Part shown: in pieces, positions 35,855 through 44,414 of the stretch
Position numbering within the stretch: the stretch's first letter is position 1
Layout: each line of letters begins with the position of its first letter
Source: Ferribacterium limneticum
GTDB taxonomy: Bacteria > Pseudomonadota > Gammaproteobacteria > Burkholderiales > Rhodocyclaceae
Length of the DNA: 64,000 bases
Direction: 5' to 3'
Assembly: GCF_020510565.1 (NCBI RefSeq)
Contig: NZ_CP075189.1
Location: 3,022,501 to 3,086,500 of the forward strand
Translations under genes and position numbers: made by a program
The notes under the pieces: model-generated
What the model saw: only the letters and a program-made list of their open reading frames with translations
Database searches by the model: none
Told to the model about the DNA's origin: nothing

Positions 35855-36739
35855 ATGGTCCCCATCTCTCTGCTTATCTGGCTCGCCCTCGAAATCAGCG
35901 GCTATCTCTACATCGGCCGCCACCTCATGCACCTCGACTGGCCTCTGGCCATCATCGGGGCGATCAACTGCCTGCTCGGCCTGCGCTTCTGGATGAACGC
36001 GACGACCTGGTTCTTCGGCATGAAATTCGCCTCGCCGGCGCCGGCGCTCGGCTTTGGCAAACGCTTCCGGATTATGGCCGGCGAATACTTCGCCTTCCTG
36101 CTCACCTTTCTGCTCGTCATCCCCTTCGAGCGGCTGTGGATGCCGACTGACCGCCTGCTGCCAGGGCAAAAGCCGATCCTGCTCGTCCATGGCTACGGCT
36201 GCAGCCGCGGCGTCTGGTGGCTGCTCCGCCGACGCCTCGAAGCAGCCGGCTACAGCGTCGCCACGGTCAGCCTGGCGCCGCCCTACACCAGCATGGGCAA
36301 GCTGGTGCCGCTCCTCAACCAGCGCATCGAGGAAGTCTGCGCCGACACCGGCAGCAAGCAGGTAACGCTGGTCGCGCACAGCATGGGCGGCCTGATTTGC
36401 CGCTCCTATCTGGCACGCCATGGCATCGAACGCGTCGACCGTTTGTTCACGCTGGCCACGCCACATGCCGGCAGCCTCCTGAGCAAAATCGCCTTCGGCC
36501 AGAATTCCCGCGAGATGACGCCCGGCTCGCTGTGGCTGCGCGACATGGCGACCGAACCGATCAAGATTCCCGCCGTCAGCCTGCGCAATGCCTACGATAA
36601 CTACGTCATGCCGCAGGACAACCAGCGCCTGCCCGGTGCCCGCGATGTCGAACTGCCTGCGGTAGGTCACATCGCCATGCTTTATGATGAACGCGTTGCC
36701 AATTTGTTGCTCGAATTGCTGAAACTCAAGAAACCATGA
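35855..36739 (+). CDS. Membrane-anchored lipase-like alpha/beta hydrolase
   Basis: 294 residues from the ATG at 35855. The N-terminal 95 residues hold about three hydrophobic segments; the hydrolase domain follows with VHGYGCSRGVWW (oxyanion region) and the lipase box AHSMGG; a late His is in PAVGHIAML. It acts on an unknown ester, likely at the periplasmic face of the inner membrane. It overlaps the aminopeptidase gene by 4 nt. Confidence 0.82.
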   Translation: MVPISLLIWLALEISGYLYIGRHLMHLDWPLAIIGAINCLLGLRFWMNATTWFFGMKFASPAPALGFGKRFRIMAGEYFAFLLTFLLVIPFERLWMPTDRLLPGQKPILLVHGYGCSRGVWWLLRRRLEAAGYSVATVSLAPPYTSMGKLVPLLNQRIEEVCADTGSKQVTLVAHSMGGLICRSYLARHGIERVDRLFTLATPHAGSLLSKIAFGQNSREMTPGSLWLRDMATEPIKIPAVSLRNAYDNYVMPQDNQRLPGARDVELPAVGHIAMLYDERVANLLLELLKLKKP

Positions 36740-38040
36740 ACATTCCCGACTCCACTCGCGCCCAGGCGCAGGATCTGCTCGATTTCATCGACGCCAGCCC
36801 CAGCCCCTGGCATGCCGTTCAGACCTGCGAAGCCCGACTGACCGCCGCCGGGTTCAAAGCGCTCGACGAAGCCGACCGCTGGACCTTGACCGCCGGCGAC
36901 CGTCGCTATGTCGTACGTGGCGGGTCGTCGATCATTGCCTTCATCGTCGGCAGCCAGCCGGCAGCAACGACCGGCCTGCGCCTGATCGGCGCCCATACCG
37001 ACTCGCCGGGCCTGCGCCTCAAGCCGAAGCCGGCCGAAGACGCGGCCGGTATGGTGCGTCTCGGCGTCGAAGTCTATGGCGGACCGATCCTCGCCACCTT
37101 CGCCGACCGTGACCTGTCGCTGGCCGGCCGCGTCAATGTCCGCGTGCCGGGCGGCTTTGAAGCCCGGCTGGTGCGCTTTACCGAACCGCTGCTGCGCCTG
37201 CCCAACCTCGCCATCCACATGAATCGCGAGGTCAATGAAAATGGCCTGAAATTCAACAAGCAGACGGAACTCCCGCTGCTGCTGGGTATTTCCGAAGATG
37301 GCACAAAGGCCGAAGCGCGCTTCCGCCAGCCCATCGCTGCCCAACTCGGCGTCGAGCCAGGCGATCTGCTGACCTGGGAACTCAACGCCTATGACACGCA
37401 AAAAGGCGCCTTTTGGGGCGTCGACCGTGAGTTCGTCGCCAACAGCCAGCTCGACAACCTCGCCTCCTGCCACGCCGCACTGAGCGCCCTGCTCGCCACG
37501 CCCGAACCCGCCGCCACCTGCCTGTGCGCCTTTTTTGATCATGAGGAAGTCGGCAGTGAGAGCGCCACGGGCGCCGGCGGCAGCTTCATTGCCGATGTGC
37601 TCGGCCGACTGTCTGCCTGCGCAGGACTGGATAGCGAAGACCAGCGCCGCATGCTGGCCCGGAGCTTCTTCATCAGCGCCGACATGGCGCATGGCTGGCA
37701 CCCGAATTTCCCGGCTGCTTACGAGCCCTGCCACCACGCGCTGGTCAATGCCGGTCCAGTCATCAAGAGCAATGCCAACCAGCGCTACAGCACCAGCGCC
37801 GAGACGGCAGCACGCTTCATGGCCATCTGCGAAAAAGCCGGCGTGCCCTGCCAGCAATACGCCCACCGCACCGACCTCGGTTGCGGCAGCACCATCGGCC
37901 CCATCGTCGCCTCGCGCCTCGGTATCCCCAGCGTCGATGTCGGCTCGCCGATGTGGGCCATGCACAGCATCCGCGAAAGCGCCGGCGTTCTCGACCACGG
38001 TTACATGATCGCTGCCCTCACCGCCTCATTCTCGAACTGA
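36736..38040 (+). CDS. apeB: M18 family aminopeptidase
   Basis: 434 residues. Zinc ligands and catalytic residues of family M18 are visible: GAHTDSPGLRLKP, LDNLASCHAAL, FFDHEEVGSESATGA and DMAHGWHPNF; the C-terminal MWAMHSIRESAG with His also matches. It removes N-terminal acidic or neutral residues in the cytoplasm. The start overlaps the lipase stop (ATGA). Confidence 0.92.
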   Translation: MNIPDSTRAQAQDLLDFIDASPSPWHAVQTCEARLTAAGFKALDEADRWTLTAGDRRYVVRGGSSIIAFIVGSQPAATTGLRLIGAHTDSPGLRLKPKPAEDAAGMVRLGVEVYGGPILATFADRDLSLAGRVNVRVPGGFEARLVRFTEPLLRLPNLAIHMNREVNENGLKFNKQTELPLLLGISEDGTKAEARFRQPIAAQLGVEPGDLLTWELNAYDTQKGAFWGVDREFVANSQLDNLASCHAALSALLATPEPAATCLCAFFDHEEVGSESATGAGGSFIADVLGRLSACAGLDSEDQRRMLARSFFISADMAHGWHPNFPAAYEPCHHALVNAGPVIKSNANQRYSTSAETAARFMAICEKAGVPCQQYAHRTDLGCGSTIGPIVASRLGIPSVDVGSPMWAMHSIRESAGVLDHGYMIAALTASFSN

Positions 38041-38041
38041 C

Positions 38042-38590
38042 ATGAACGATCTGATCACCTTCCTCGCCGGCTCCGGCATCGTCATCTGGCTTTCGCGAAA
38101 AGCCCTGCTCAAGCCGGGCAGCCACGGTTTCTACCGCTTTTTTGCCTGGGAAGCCATCCTCGGACTGATTGTGCTCAACCACGGCGTGTGGGGCGAAGAT
38201 CCGTACTCGCCGCACCAATTCACCTCGTGGATGCTGATGCTGCTCAGCATGTTCCTGGTCATCGCCGGAGCGCGCACACTGACCCGCCATGGCGAAGCCA
38301 ATGCCAAACGTGACGATGGCTCGTTCTACGAATTCGAAAAGACGACGCAACTGGTGTCGCATGGCATCTTCGGCTACATCCGCCATCCGATGTACTCGTC
38401 CTTGCTGGCGCTGGCCTGGGGCGCCTATTTCCAGGACCCGAGCACGATCGGCACGCTCATCGCCGGTGTCGCATCCATTTCGCTGTGGCTGACCGCCGTT
38501 ACCGACGAGCGCGAATGCCTGGCCTATTTCGGCGACGCCTACGCCAACTACATGCAGCGCACCAAGCGCTTCATCCCCTTCCTACTCTGA
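38042..38590 (+). CDS. Isoprenylcysteine carboxyl methyltransferase-like membrane protein
   Basis: 182 residues with about five hydrophobic segments. The C-terminal part has LVSHGIFGYIRHPMYSSLL and ERECLAYFGDAYANYMQRTKRFIP, the SAM-binding pattern shared by ICMT and PEMT families. Bacterial members methylate small or lipid substrates, but this one's target is unknown. Its end overlaps the gene at 38582 on the other strand by 9 nt. Confidence 0.82.
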   Translation: MNDLITFLAGSGIVIWLSRKALLKPGSHGFYRFFAWEAILGLIVLNHGVWGEDPYSPHQFTSWMLMLLSMFLVIAGARTLTRHGEANAKRDDGSFYEFEKTTQLVSHGIFGYIRHPMYSSLLALAWGAYFQDPSTIGTLIAGVASISLWLTAVTDERECLAYFGDAYANYMQRTKRFIPFLL

Positions 38591-38917
38591 AACGGGCTTC
38601 GCCCCCATCATTTCATTGCAGGTCGCCCGGCCAAAGGTTTCGGCCTTTTTCGGGCTGGAAATCTGCGGTTCTTCGTAGATGCGCCGGATGATGTGATTGG
38701 TAATCCGCGCGCCATCGCTGCCGTCTTCGTCGAACAGCTTCATCAGCCGCCCCTTGTCGCGATTGTAGAAAGCCTGCAGCGCATGGTCGCGAACGCGTTC
38801 GCAGAAACGGATGCGCTGGGCATCCGGCATGCTGTCATCGATTGGTCCGGGGTGGCCGTGGGCGATGGCGCCGGAAGCGACCAACGCGGACATCAGGGAC
38901 AGGGCAAGACGTTTCAT
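38582..38917 (-). CDS. Small exported protein of unknown function
   Basis: 111 residues with a signal peptide ending SGAIAHG. The mature part contains two Cys (RFCERV and ATCNEM) that could form a disulfide. It starts within the stop codon of the dihaem cytochrome gene upstream (ATGA), so it is probably made together with the cytochrome. No family recognised. Confidence 0.7.
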   Translation of the reverse strand: MKRLALSLMSALVASGAIAHGHPGPIDDSMPDAQRIRFCERVRDHALQAFYNRDKGRLMKLFDEDGSDGARITNHIIRRIYEEPQISSPKKAETFGRATCNEMMGAKPVSE

Positions 38918-39576
38918 TCCTTCGGCTCCTGGATCGACGTGAGATAGGCCAGGATGTCCTGGATGTCCTGCGGTTTGAGGGCATTGAGCAAACCGACGGT
39001 GCCCTCCTCGTCATGCGGCCGGTCGCCCTTGAGGTAAAGATCGACCTGGCGCTGCAGATAATTGGTGTATTGGCCAACGAGCATGGGGAACATGCCGCGG
39101 CCCTTGCCGGTCTTGCCGTGGCAGGCGGCGCACTGCTTCTGGTAGAGCTTCTCGCCATTGGCCAGATCGCCCTCGGCACGCGGGATGATCATCACCTTTT
39201 CGGCCATCAGCAGCTTGGTCAGCGCGTCTTCGGTACCGACATAGGTTGGCATTTTGGTGTCGAGGACGATTCCCGACAGATAAGCCGAAATGTCCTTGAT
39301 ATCCTCATCGGACAGCTCGCGCTCCTGCGTGTAGGGGAACATCGGGATATTGACCCGCGTCCGCGAACGGAAATTCCGCAACTGGCTTTCGATGTACTTG
39401 ACCTGCTGACCGGCAATGCGCGGGTACTCGCCCTTCTTGCCGCCCTGGCCATTATCGCTGTGGCAGGCAGCGCAGGTGCCGTTGATTTCCTTGCCTTTTT
39501 CGAGGTCGACCGCAGCCGCCGAGTAGCTCAGGGCAACGGCTGCAATAACGAGGGGCAAACGCAAAACTTTCAGCAT
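38914..39576 (-). CDS. Periplasmic dihaem cytochrome c (c4/c553 type)
   Basis: 220 residues from the ATG at 39576; this start opens a signal peptide ending YSAAAVDLE. Two CAACH haem sites lie at about residues 37-41 and 139-143, each followed by the c553-like pattern (IAGQQVKYIESQL, LVGQYTNYLQRQV). It is likely an electron carrier to a terminal reductase or oxidase. It is divergent from regB, so a redox-controlled promoter may lie in the 86-nt gap. Confidence 0.85.
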   Translation of the reverse strand: MLKVLRLPLVIAAVALSYSAAAVDLEKGKEINGTCAACHSDNGQGGKKGEYPRIAGQQVKYIESQLRNFRSRTRVNIPMFPYTQERELSDEDIKDISAYLSGIVLDTKMPTYVGTEDALTKLLMAEKVMIIPRAEGDLANGEKLYQKQCAACHGKTGKGRGMFPMLVGQYTNYLQRQVDLYLKGDRPHDEEGTVGLLNALKPQDIQDILAYLTSIQEPKE

Positions 39577-39662
39577 GCAGGACAACTCCCATGATCGATG
39601 CGGCGAATTGTCGCACCTCTCAAGCGACTGAAAATTGACACAAATCACGCATAATTCGGCCC

Positions 39663-40922
39663 ATGGCATTTACCCCGTGCACGACCGCGAATACCGACCA
39701 CCTGGCCAACCTGCGCCGCCTGGTTATCGGTCGCTGGGTAGTGCTCGCCGTGCTGGCCCAACTCATCATGGTCGGCCCCGGCCTGCTCGACATTCCCGTG
39801 CCGCAGGTACCGCTCCTCGGCATCGTCGCCATCGCCCTGCTGTTCAACGCGATAGCCCAGTGGCGGGTAATCCGCTCGCAAACTGCCACGGCCAACGAAC
39901 TGTTCAGCCAGCTACTGTTCGACGTCGGCATGCTGAGCGCCGTCGTCTTCCTCAGCGGCGGCGCCGCCAATCCGCTCGTATCCCTGCTTCTGCCACCAGT
40001 CGCCGTCGCCGCGCTGACCCTGCCGGCGCGTTGCGTGGCCATCGTCACCGCCGTCGCCATTGCCGCCTATTCGTTGCTCATGCTCTATTACGTCCCGCTA
40101 CCGATGCCCGACGCAACGCGCGCGACGCGCCTGCACCTGGGCGGCATGTGGCTGATTTTCGTCGTCTCGGCCGTGATGATCGGCTGGATCATCGTGCACA
40201 CCACCCGCGTCATTCGCCAGCGCGATGCCGAACTGGCCACCGCCCGCGAACAGGGCCTGCGCGATGAACGGGTCGTTGCCATGGGCACGCTGGCCGCCGG
40301 CGCCGCCCACGAACTCGGCACGCCGCTCGGCACCATGACCCTGCTCGCCGGTGAACTGGCCAACGATCCCGGCCTGAACGAACCAGCTCGCGACGACCTC
40401 AGGCTGCTCCTGCAGCAAATCGCCGTCTGCAAGGAAATCGTCACCGGCCTGTCGCGCCGGGCCGGGGCCGAGCGCCTCGAAAATTCGCCGCTGCAGGCCG
40501 CCAACCGCTGGCTGGACCACCTGCGCCAGAACTGGCACGCCGCCCGCCCGCAAGCCAGCAGCCGGCTGATCGTCGCCAGCGATGGCGAGGCGCCGGAAAT
40601 CGTCGCCGACCCGCGGCTCGAACAGGCCGTGCTCAATCTCCTCAACAACGCCGCCAACGCGACGACCATCCCGCTCGAAATACGCCTGAGCTGGTGCACC
40701 GACAACCTGTGCATCGACATCCGCGACCGCGGGCCGGGCTTTCCCGAGCAGGTGCTTGAACTGGGCGGCCAGGAAAGTTTTCCCGCCCACGAGCGCGGTA
40801 GCGGCGTCGGCCTGATGCTGACGCGCAGCGCCGTCGAACAACTCGGCGGCACCCTGACGCTGCTCAATCCCGAAGAAGGGGGCGCCCTCGCCCGCATCGA
40901 ATTACCCCGGATAAAGACATGA
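39663..40922 (+). CDS. regB: Redox-sensing histidine kinase RegB/PrrB type
   Basis: 419 residues with six hydrophobic segments in the first 180. The quinone-sensing motif appears as SGGAANPL (GGxxNPF in known RegB). The H box GAAHELGTPLGTM contains His216. Cys256 in AVCKEIV lies 40 residues later, the same spacing as the redox-active Cys265 from His225 in Rhodobacter RegB. The ATP-binding domain ends with DRGPGFP and GSGVGLML. With RegA it would adjust respiratory genes to redox state. It overlaps regA by 4 nt. Confidence 0.92.
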   Translation: MAFTPCTTANTDHLANLRRLVIGRWVVLAVLAQLIMVGPGLLDIPVPQVPLLGIVAIALLFNAIAQWRVIRSQTATANELFSQLLFDVGMLSAVVFLSGGAANPLVSLLLPPVAVAALTLPARCVAIVTAVAIAAYSLLMLYYVPLPMPDATRATRLHLGGMWLIFVVSAVMIGWIIVHTTRVIRQRDAELATAREQGLRDERVVAMGTLAAGAAHELGTPLGTMTLLAGELANDPGLNEPARDDLRLLLQQIAVCKEIVTGLSRRAGAERLENSPLQAANRWLDHLRQNWHAARPQASSRLIVASDGEAPEIVADPRLEQAVLNLLNNAANATTIPLEIRLSWCTDNLCIDIRDRGPGFPEQVLELGGQESFPAHERGSGVGLMLTRSAVEQLGGTLTLLNPEEGGALARIELPRIKT

Positions 40923-41452
40923 CCGAACCAACGCTGATCATCGACGACGACCCCAGCTTCAACGCCATCCTCGTCCGCACCCTGGAACGGCGCGGCCACC
41001 CGGCGCGGGGCACCCTCGATGCCACATCGGCACTGGCCGCAGCAAAGGAAATGCAGGCCGGGCGCGTCGTCCTCGACCTCAACCTGAACGGTACTTCCGG
41101 CCTGGCCTTGATCCCGCAACTGCTGGCCATCAACCCGGAATGCCGGATCGTCGTCCTGACCGGCTACGCCAGCATCGCCACCGCCGTCGACGCGGTCAAG
41201 CTCGGCGCCGTCCAGTACCTCGCCAAGCCGGTCGAAGTCGAAGCCATCCTGACGGCCTTCGACGCTGACGACGGCCCGGATTTCGACGTCCCGGCTTCGG
41301 ATGAACCGCTGTCCGTCGACCGCCTCGAATGGGAACACATCCATCGCGTCCTCAACGAAAACGACGGCAACGTCTCAGCCACTGCCCGGGCGCTGAAGAT
41401 GCATCGGCGAACGCTGCAGCGCAAATTGTCGAAACGGCCGGTCAAGACCTGA
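40919..41452 (+). CDS. regA: Response regulator RegA/PrrA type
   Basis: 177 residues. Receiver with acceptor Asp53 (VVLDLNL), Thr in VVLTGYAS and Lys in LAKPVE, then a short linker and a Fis-type HTH (IHRVLNENDGNVSATARALK, then RRTLQRKL). It is the DNA-binding partner of RegB for oxygen- and redox-controlled genes. The last 46 nt, including the stop, are duplicated at 46081-46126, and the stop is the first codon of dispersed repeat R8. Confidence 0.93.
   Translation: MTEPTLIIDDDPSFNAILVRTLERRGHPARGTLDATSALAAAKEMQAGRVVLDLNLNGTSGLALIPQLLAINPECRIVVLTGYASIATAVDAVKLGAVQYLAKPVEVEAILTAFDADDGPDFDVPASDEPLSVDRLEWEHIHRVLNENDGNVSATARALKMHRRTLQRKLSKRPVKT
41407..41452 (+). repeat. 46-nt direct repeat, left copy (regA 3' end)
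   Basis: It matches 46081-46126 at 43 of 46 positions. All three differences are synonymous in the RegA frame (Arg, Leu, Lys codons). The pair brackets a 4.6-kb segment. Confidence 0.9.
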
Positions 41453-41493
41453 TTTCGATTTTTGGCTTTTTTCCGGTTGACCGTGGCAATGCC
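41450..41493 (-). repeat. Dispersed repeat copy R8 at the regA stop
   Basis: Core at 41475-41484. The regA TGA is the first three bases; then TTTCGATTTTTGGCTTTTTTCCGG. Close to consensus. Confidence 0.9.
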
Positions 41494-41568
41494 GTTTTTT
41501 TGACTGAGGATTGTCGCGAATTGGCAAACTTACTTTAACCCGCCGAAACGGTAGCAACGGACGCCGCT

Positions 41569-42177
41569 TTACCGACCCTTGCAGATTTGTTGGCATTGCA
41601 TGCCAACTGCAGGGTCGTTTCTGCAATCCCAAACACAGCTTGGATCCTGACTAGTTGTATGTCCTGGCTTACTGCCGAGGGCAGACGGAAGGTACCAACG
41701 AAACAATGGCGTGGTGCCGGGAGTTTGGCTGTTGCTGATGTGGCAGGCTATGCCTTCCTTCGCGTAGCCTACTGATGGTGCCAATTCGCCGCTCTCGCTG
41801 GTTGTATAGAAGTGCATTCCATCTGTCTTCCGAAACCATCTGTAGAACGGAACGGTGCCAGGCCGTGCGGATGCTGCGCAATAGAATGCGATGCCTTCTG
41901 CTTTGTAGCCCTGCGAACCAGCGATCTCGCCATTCGCATCCGTCGTGTAGAAGTGTGCACCATTTGTCGATTTGAACCACCTATATAGTGGGACTGTGTT
42001 CGGCGAAGGATTGCTGTATACAAACCCCGCAACACCTTCCACTTTGTACCCTGCCTTCTGGGCAAGCTCACCAGTGGGGCTTGTAGTGTAGAAGTGGTCG
42101 GCGTGAGCGGCCACTGAGATCACAGTCATCGCGCAAGTAGCTAGCACGCAACGAATTGATTGGGCTCTGGAAGACAT
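41569..42177 (-). CDS. Secreted protein with three DUF5648-type repeats
   Basis: 202 residues with a signal peptide ending SVAAHA. Three tandem repeats of about 47 residues follow, each with HFYTT near the start, a GY-xEG-A block and PLYRWF/PFYRWF/PLFRWY at the end, as in DUF5648 domains fused to exported hydrolases and lectin-like proteins. A Cys-rich tail (SCVWDCRN, MQCQQICKGR) ends it. No catalytic domain is present. The gene is visibly AT-richer than the surroundings. Confidence 0.75.
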   Translation of the reverse strand: MSSRAQSIRCVLATCAMTVISVAAHADHFYTTSPTGELAQKAGYKVEGVAGFVYSNPSPNTVPLYRWFKSTNGAHFYTTDANGEIAGSQGYKAEGIAFYCAASARPGTVPFYRWFRKTDGMHFYTTSESGELAPSVGYAKEGIACHISNSQTPGTTPLFRWYLPSALGSKPGHTTSQDPSCVWDCRNDPAVGMQCQQICKGR

Positions 42178-42232
42178 GTGGACTCCTTTGCAAATAATTG
42201 GGGCCAGCCCCCTATTGTTCTATTTTTGGTTT

Positions 42233-42613
42233 CTATCGGATCCGCTTTGAGCCAAATGTGCCAGGGACAAATCTCGCAAACTCCGCTTCACGATCGGTTC
42301 CGACGTGTACTTCATCTGTCCAGGGAAACGTACGTCCGTTCGCTGCATTCCACGAGGGGACCGTTCGCGAGGAGCCGCCGCCAGCAGCTCCACTAATTCG
42401 ATATTCATACTCGAATGAGCCGCTACTAGCGTCGCAAGTTGTTGACACCTGAAATGTGAACTTCCAATTTGGTGAGCCTGCAACTGCGCGTTCAGACTTA
42501 ATGAGCTTCGCGGAAGCATTGCACTCATTTAGTGATTGTGCATTGGCGCATGTAGTAACAACTATCGCTAAGCTCAACGCGAATAGGTGTTGCAATGATG
42601 TAGTGTGATGCAT
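42233..42613 (-). CDS. Small secreted hypothetical protein
   Basis: 126 residues with a signal peptide ending CANAQS. The mature part is Ser/Thr-rich with a beta-sandwich-like look (WKFTFQVSTTCDASSGSFEYEY) and two Cys. No family recognised. Codon use and base composition match the two neighbours rather than the core genes, suggesting joint acquisition. Confidence 0.6.
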   Translation of the reverse strand: MHHTTSLQHLFALSLAIVVTTCANAQSLNECNASAKLIKSERAVAGSPNWKFTFQVSTTCDASSGSFEYEYRISGAAGGGSSRTVPSWNAANGRTFPWTDEVHVGTDREAEFARFVPGTFGSKRIR

Positions 42614-42622
42614 GTTCGTCCC

Positions 42623-43510
42623 CTAGTTTGAACACTGAGTTGGAAGCGCTGATATTTTTTCTACTGCGCCGACTGTGTACTCACAACTTTTTGTGAGACT
42701 AGGTTTTGCTGGAGACTTGTTGTAGTAGCGTATGCAAACCTTACCGTTTATAGGCAATCGGATCGTTTCAGAGGTTCTGGCATTCACTCGAACAGTAATT
42801 GCAGGGGTCGCCGAAGGGCACGACTTCGTCTTATCATCCTGTAAGCCATAGTGGGCATAGAACGATGCACTTGAATTGTTAGTCAGCGTAAACTGATCCC
42901 CTTTCAGTCCCACATGAGCCTTGATTTGGTCAAGCAAGTTTACTGGTGCGATACAGGCCACGACTACCTCTATGCTTGAGTCTTGCCAGCCTCTCTTCCG
43001 ATCAAGAGCCCATCCGTGACCCGCCGCCTCAACCTTCAGCTCAATTGAGTCCTGGTTCGTGCTGTATTGAATCGACAAATCTAAGTGTCGCTTCTTCATT
43101 TCTTTTAGTTTTGCCTCGGCTGCGGTATCCCCATACTTTCCGGCAATTTCAATAGCTTGATCATAGGTCTCTTCGATTTGCTCTTTGTAGTCAACTTTTG
43201 CGCCACTCGCATATCGGCTCGCGCTCCGCCATCCGTTGTTAGACGAGTAGTCAGTAAGTGCCATGTCAACCAGCAGGAAGGGCGGGCCGAATGTCCGTCG
43301 GCAGGTATTGACTTTGCTCTCGCCGTAGCTGGCAACTATGTCTGTTCGGCACCCGAGTTGCTTGTATGTGGTTAGTGGCACACTCACGCCATCAAAATTG
43401 ATTCGACAATCTAGCGCGGGTGGCGCTTCGCAGGATGGGCACTGTGCCAAGGCGGGGGCACTTGACACAGAAAAAAGTGTTATGTAAGTGAGAATCGCGT
43501 ACTGTTTCAT
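42623..43510 (-). CDS. Secreted Cys-containing hypothetical protein
   Basis: 295 residues with a signal peptide ending APALAQ. At least eight Cys, with CPSCEAPPALDC at the mature N-terminus, suggest disulfides. A Lys/Glu-rich helical stretch lies at about residues 108-145. No family recognised. It lies 9 nt upstream of the 126-residue gene on the same strand, so the two are probably co-expressed. Confidence 0.6.
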   Translation of the reverse strand: MKQYAILTYITLFSVSSAPALAQCPSCEAPPALDCRINFDGVSVPLTTYKQLGCRTDIVASYGESKVNTCRRTFGPPFLLVDMALTDYSSNNGWRSASRYASGAKVDYKEQIEETYDQAIEIAGKYGDTAAEAKLKEMKKRHLDLSIQYSTNQDSIELKVEAAGHGWALDRKRGWQDSSIEVVVACIAPVNLLDQIKAHVGLKGDQFTLTNNSSASFYAHYGLQDDKTKSCPSATPAITVRVNARTSETIRLPINGKVCIRYYNKSPAKPSLTKSCEYTVGAVEKISALPTQCSN

Positions 43511-43589
43511 CGATTTCCTCCTGGATTAGCTTGATGTAACCGGAGCAATAGGGGTCGTCGGACCCCGTTTTTTTTCGTTGCCCCACCAC

Positions 43590-44348
43590 TCAACTCCGCA
43601 GCCCTTTTCGTGCCAACCATATCGGCAACAACCCCAGTGCCATCATCAAGCCGGCTTGCGGTTCGGGTACGGCCGAGATGCTGACTTGCACGGTGCCGGA
43701 GGCGATATTCACACCGTCGAATATGCGGGCTTCGTTGGTCAGCGACACTGCGCGCGGCTCGCCGAGCACGAAGGGGCCGAAGGTGTAGGAGCCCAGTTCG
43801 GCGTTGGGGGCCACTATCACTTCGATGAGAGGTGAGGTGCCGGGCGTCAGGTCGGTCAGGAATATCGGTGCGTTCAGGTTGCCGCCCTGGAGCAGTGCGA
43901 ACGACAGGTTGTTCAGATCGGTGCCGTGAAAGAATTGATTTCCGAACCCGAATGAGGAGGCGCTGACGATGGCTTCGTAGCCTATGGCGTACACGTCGTG
44001 GGCCAGCTCGAAGCTGCCGGGGACGAGGGCATAGCCTGCTGAGTAATGTGTGGCCAAGGTTTCATCTATCTGGAAGACAACGTCGAACGTTTGCAGGCCA
44101 GAGGTGCCGTATACCGGGCCGCTGGCAAATCCGCTGGCCGGGAACTCGGCGTGCACATTCACATTGACCAGCGCCGAAGCGTCCACGCTCGCGGGGCAAG
44201 CAGCGCAGCAACACTGATTGAGTGGAGCGCGCCTCGCACCTTGCGGACAGTTTTTTGTATGTGGCCGAGATTGGCTGGATGGGGTTGGGGATGCATGACT
44301 TGAGTCCTTCAGGGCTGATGCATTGGCCGTAATTTTCGGGTAGTGCAC
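43590..44348 (-). CDS. PEP-CTERM sorting-domain protein, N-terminus probably damaged
   Basis: 252 residues. The C-terminus is a textbook PEP-CTERM signal: VPEP, a hydrophobic helix (LMMALGLLPIWLA) and RKGLRS. The mature-like part (NVNVHAEFPASGFASGPVYG onward) is an acidic beta-rich domain. Upstream of it this frame gives a Cys/Pro-rich stretch with no signal peptide, while another frame of the same DNA gives a hydrophobic HSISVAALLA segment. A frameshift near 44190 is therefore likely, and the gene may be broken. Intact homologues are exported and sorted by exosortase. Confidence 0.7.
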   Translation of the reverse strand: MHYPKITANASALKDSSHASPTPSSQSRPHTKNCPQGARRAPLNQCCCAACPASVDASALVNVNVHAEFPASGFASGPVYGTSGLQTFDVVFQIDETLATHYSAGYALVPGSFELAHDVYAIGYEAIVSASSFGFGNQFFHGTDLNNLSFALLQGGNLNAPIFLTDLTPGTSPLIEVIVAPNAELGSYTFGPFVLGEPRAVSLTNEARIFDGVNIASGTVQVSISAVPEPQAGLMMALGLLPIWLARKGLRS

Positions 44349-44414
44349 TGAGCCACAGCATAATTTGCCGTCATGCCTATCGCATTACCCATTTGGGGTA
44401 TGCGCTGCCAGGCA

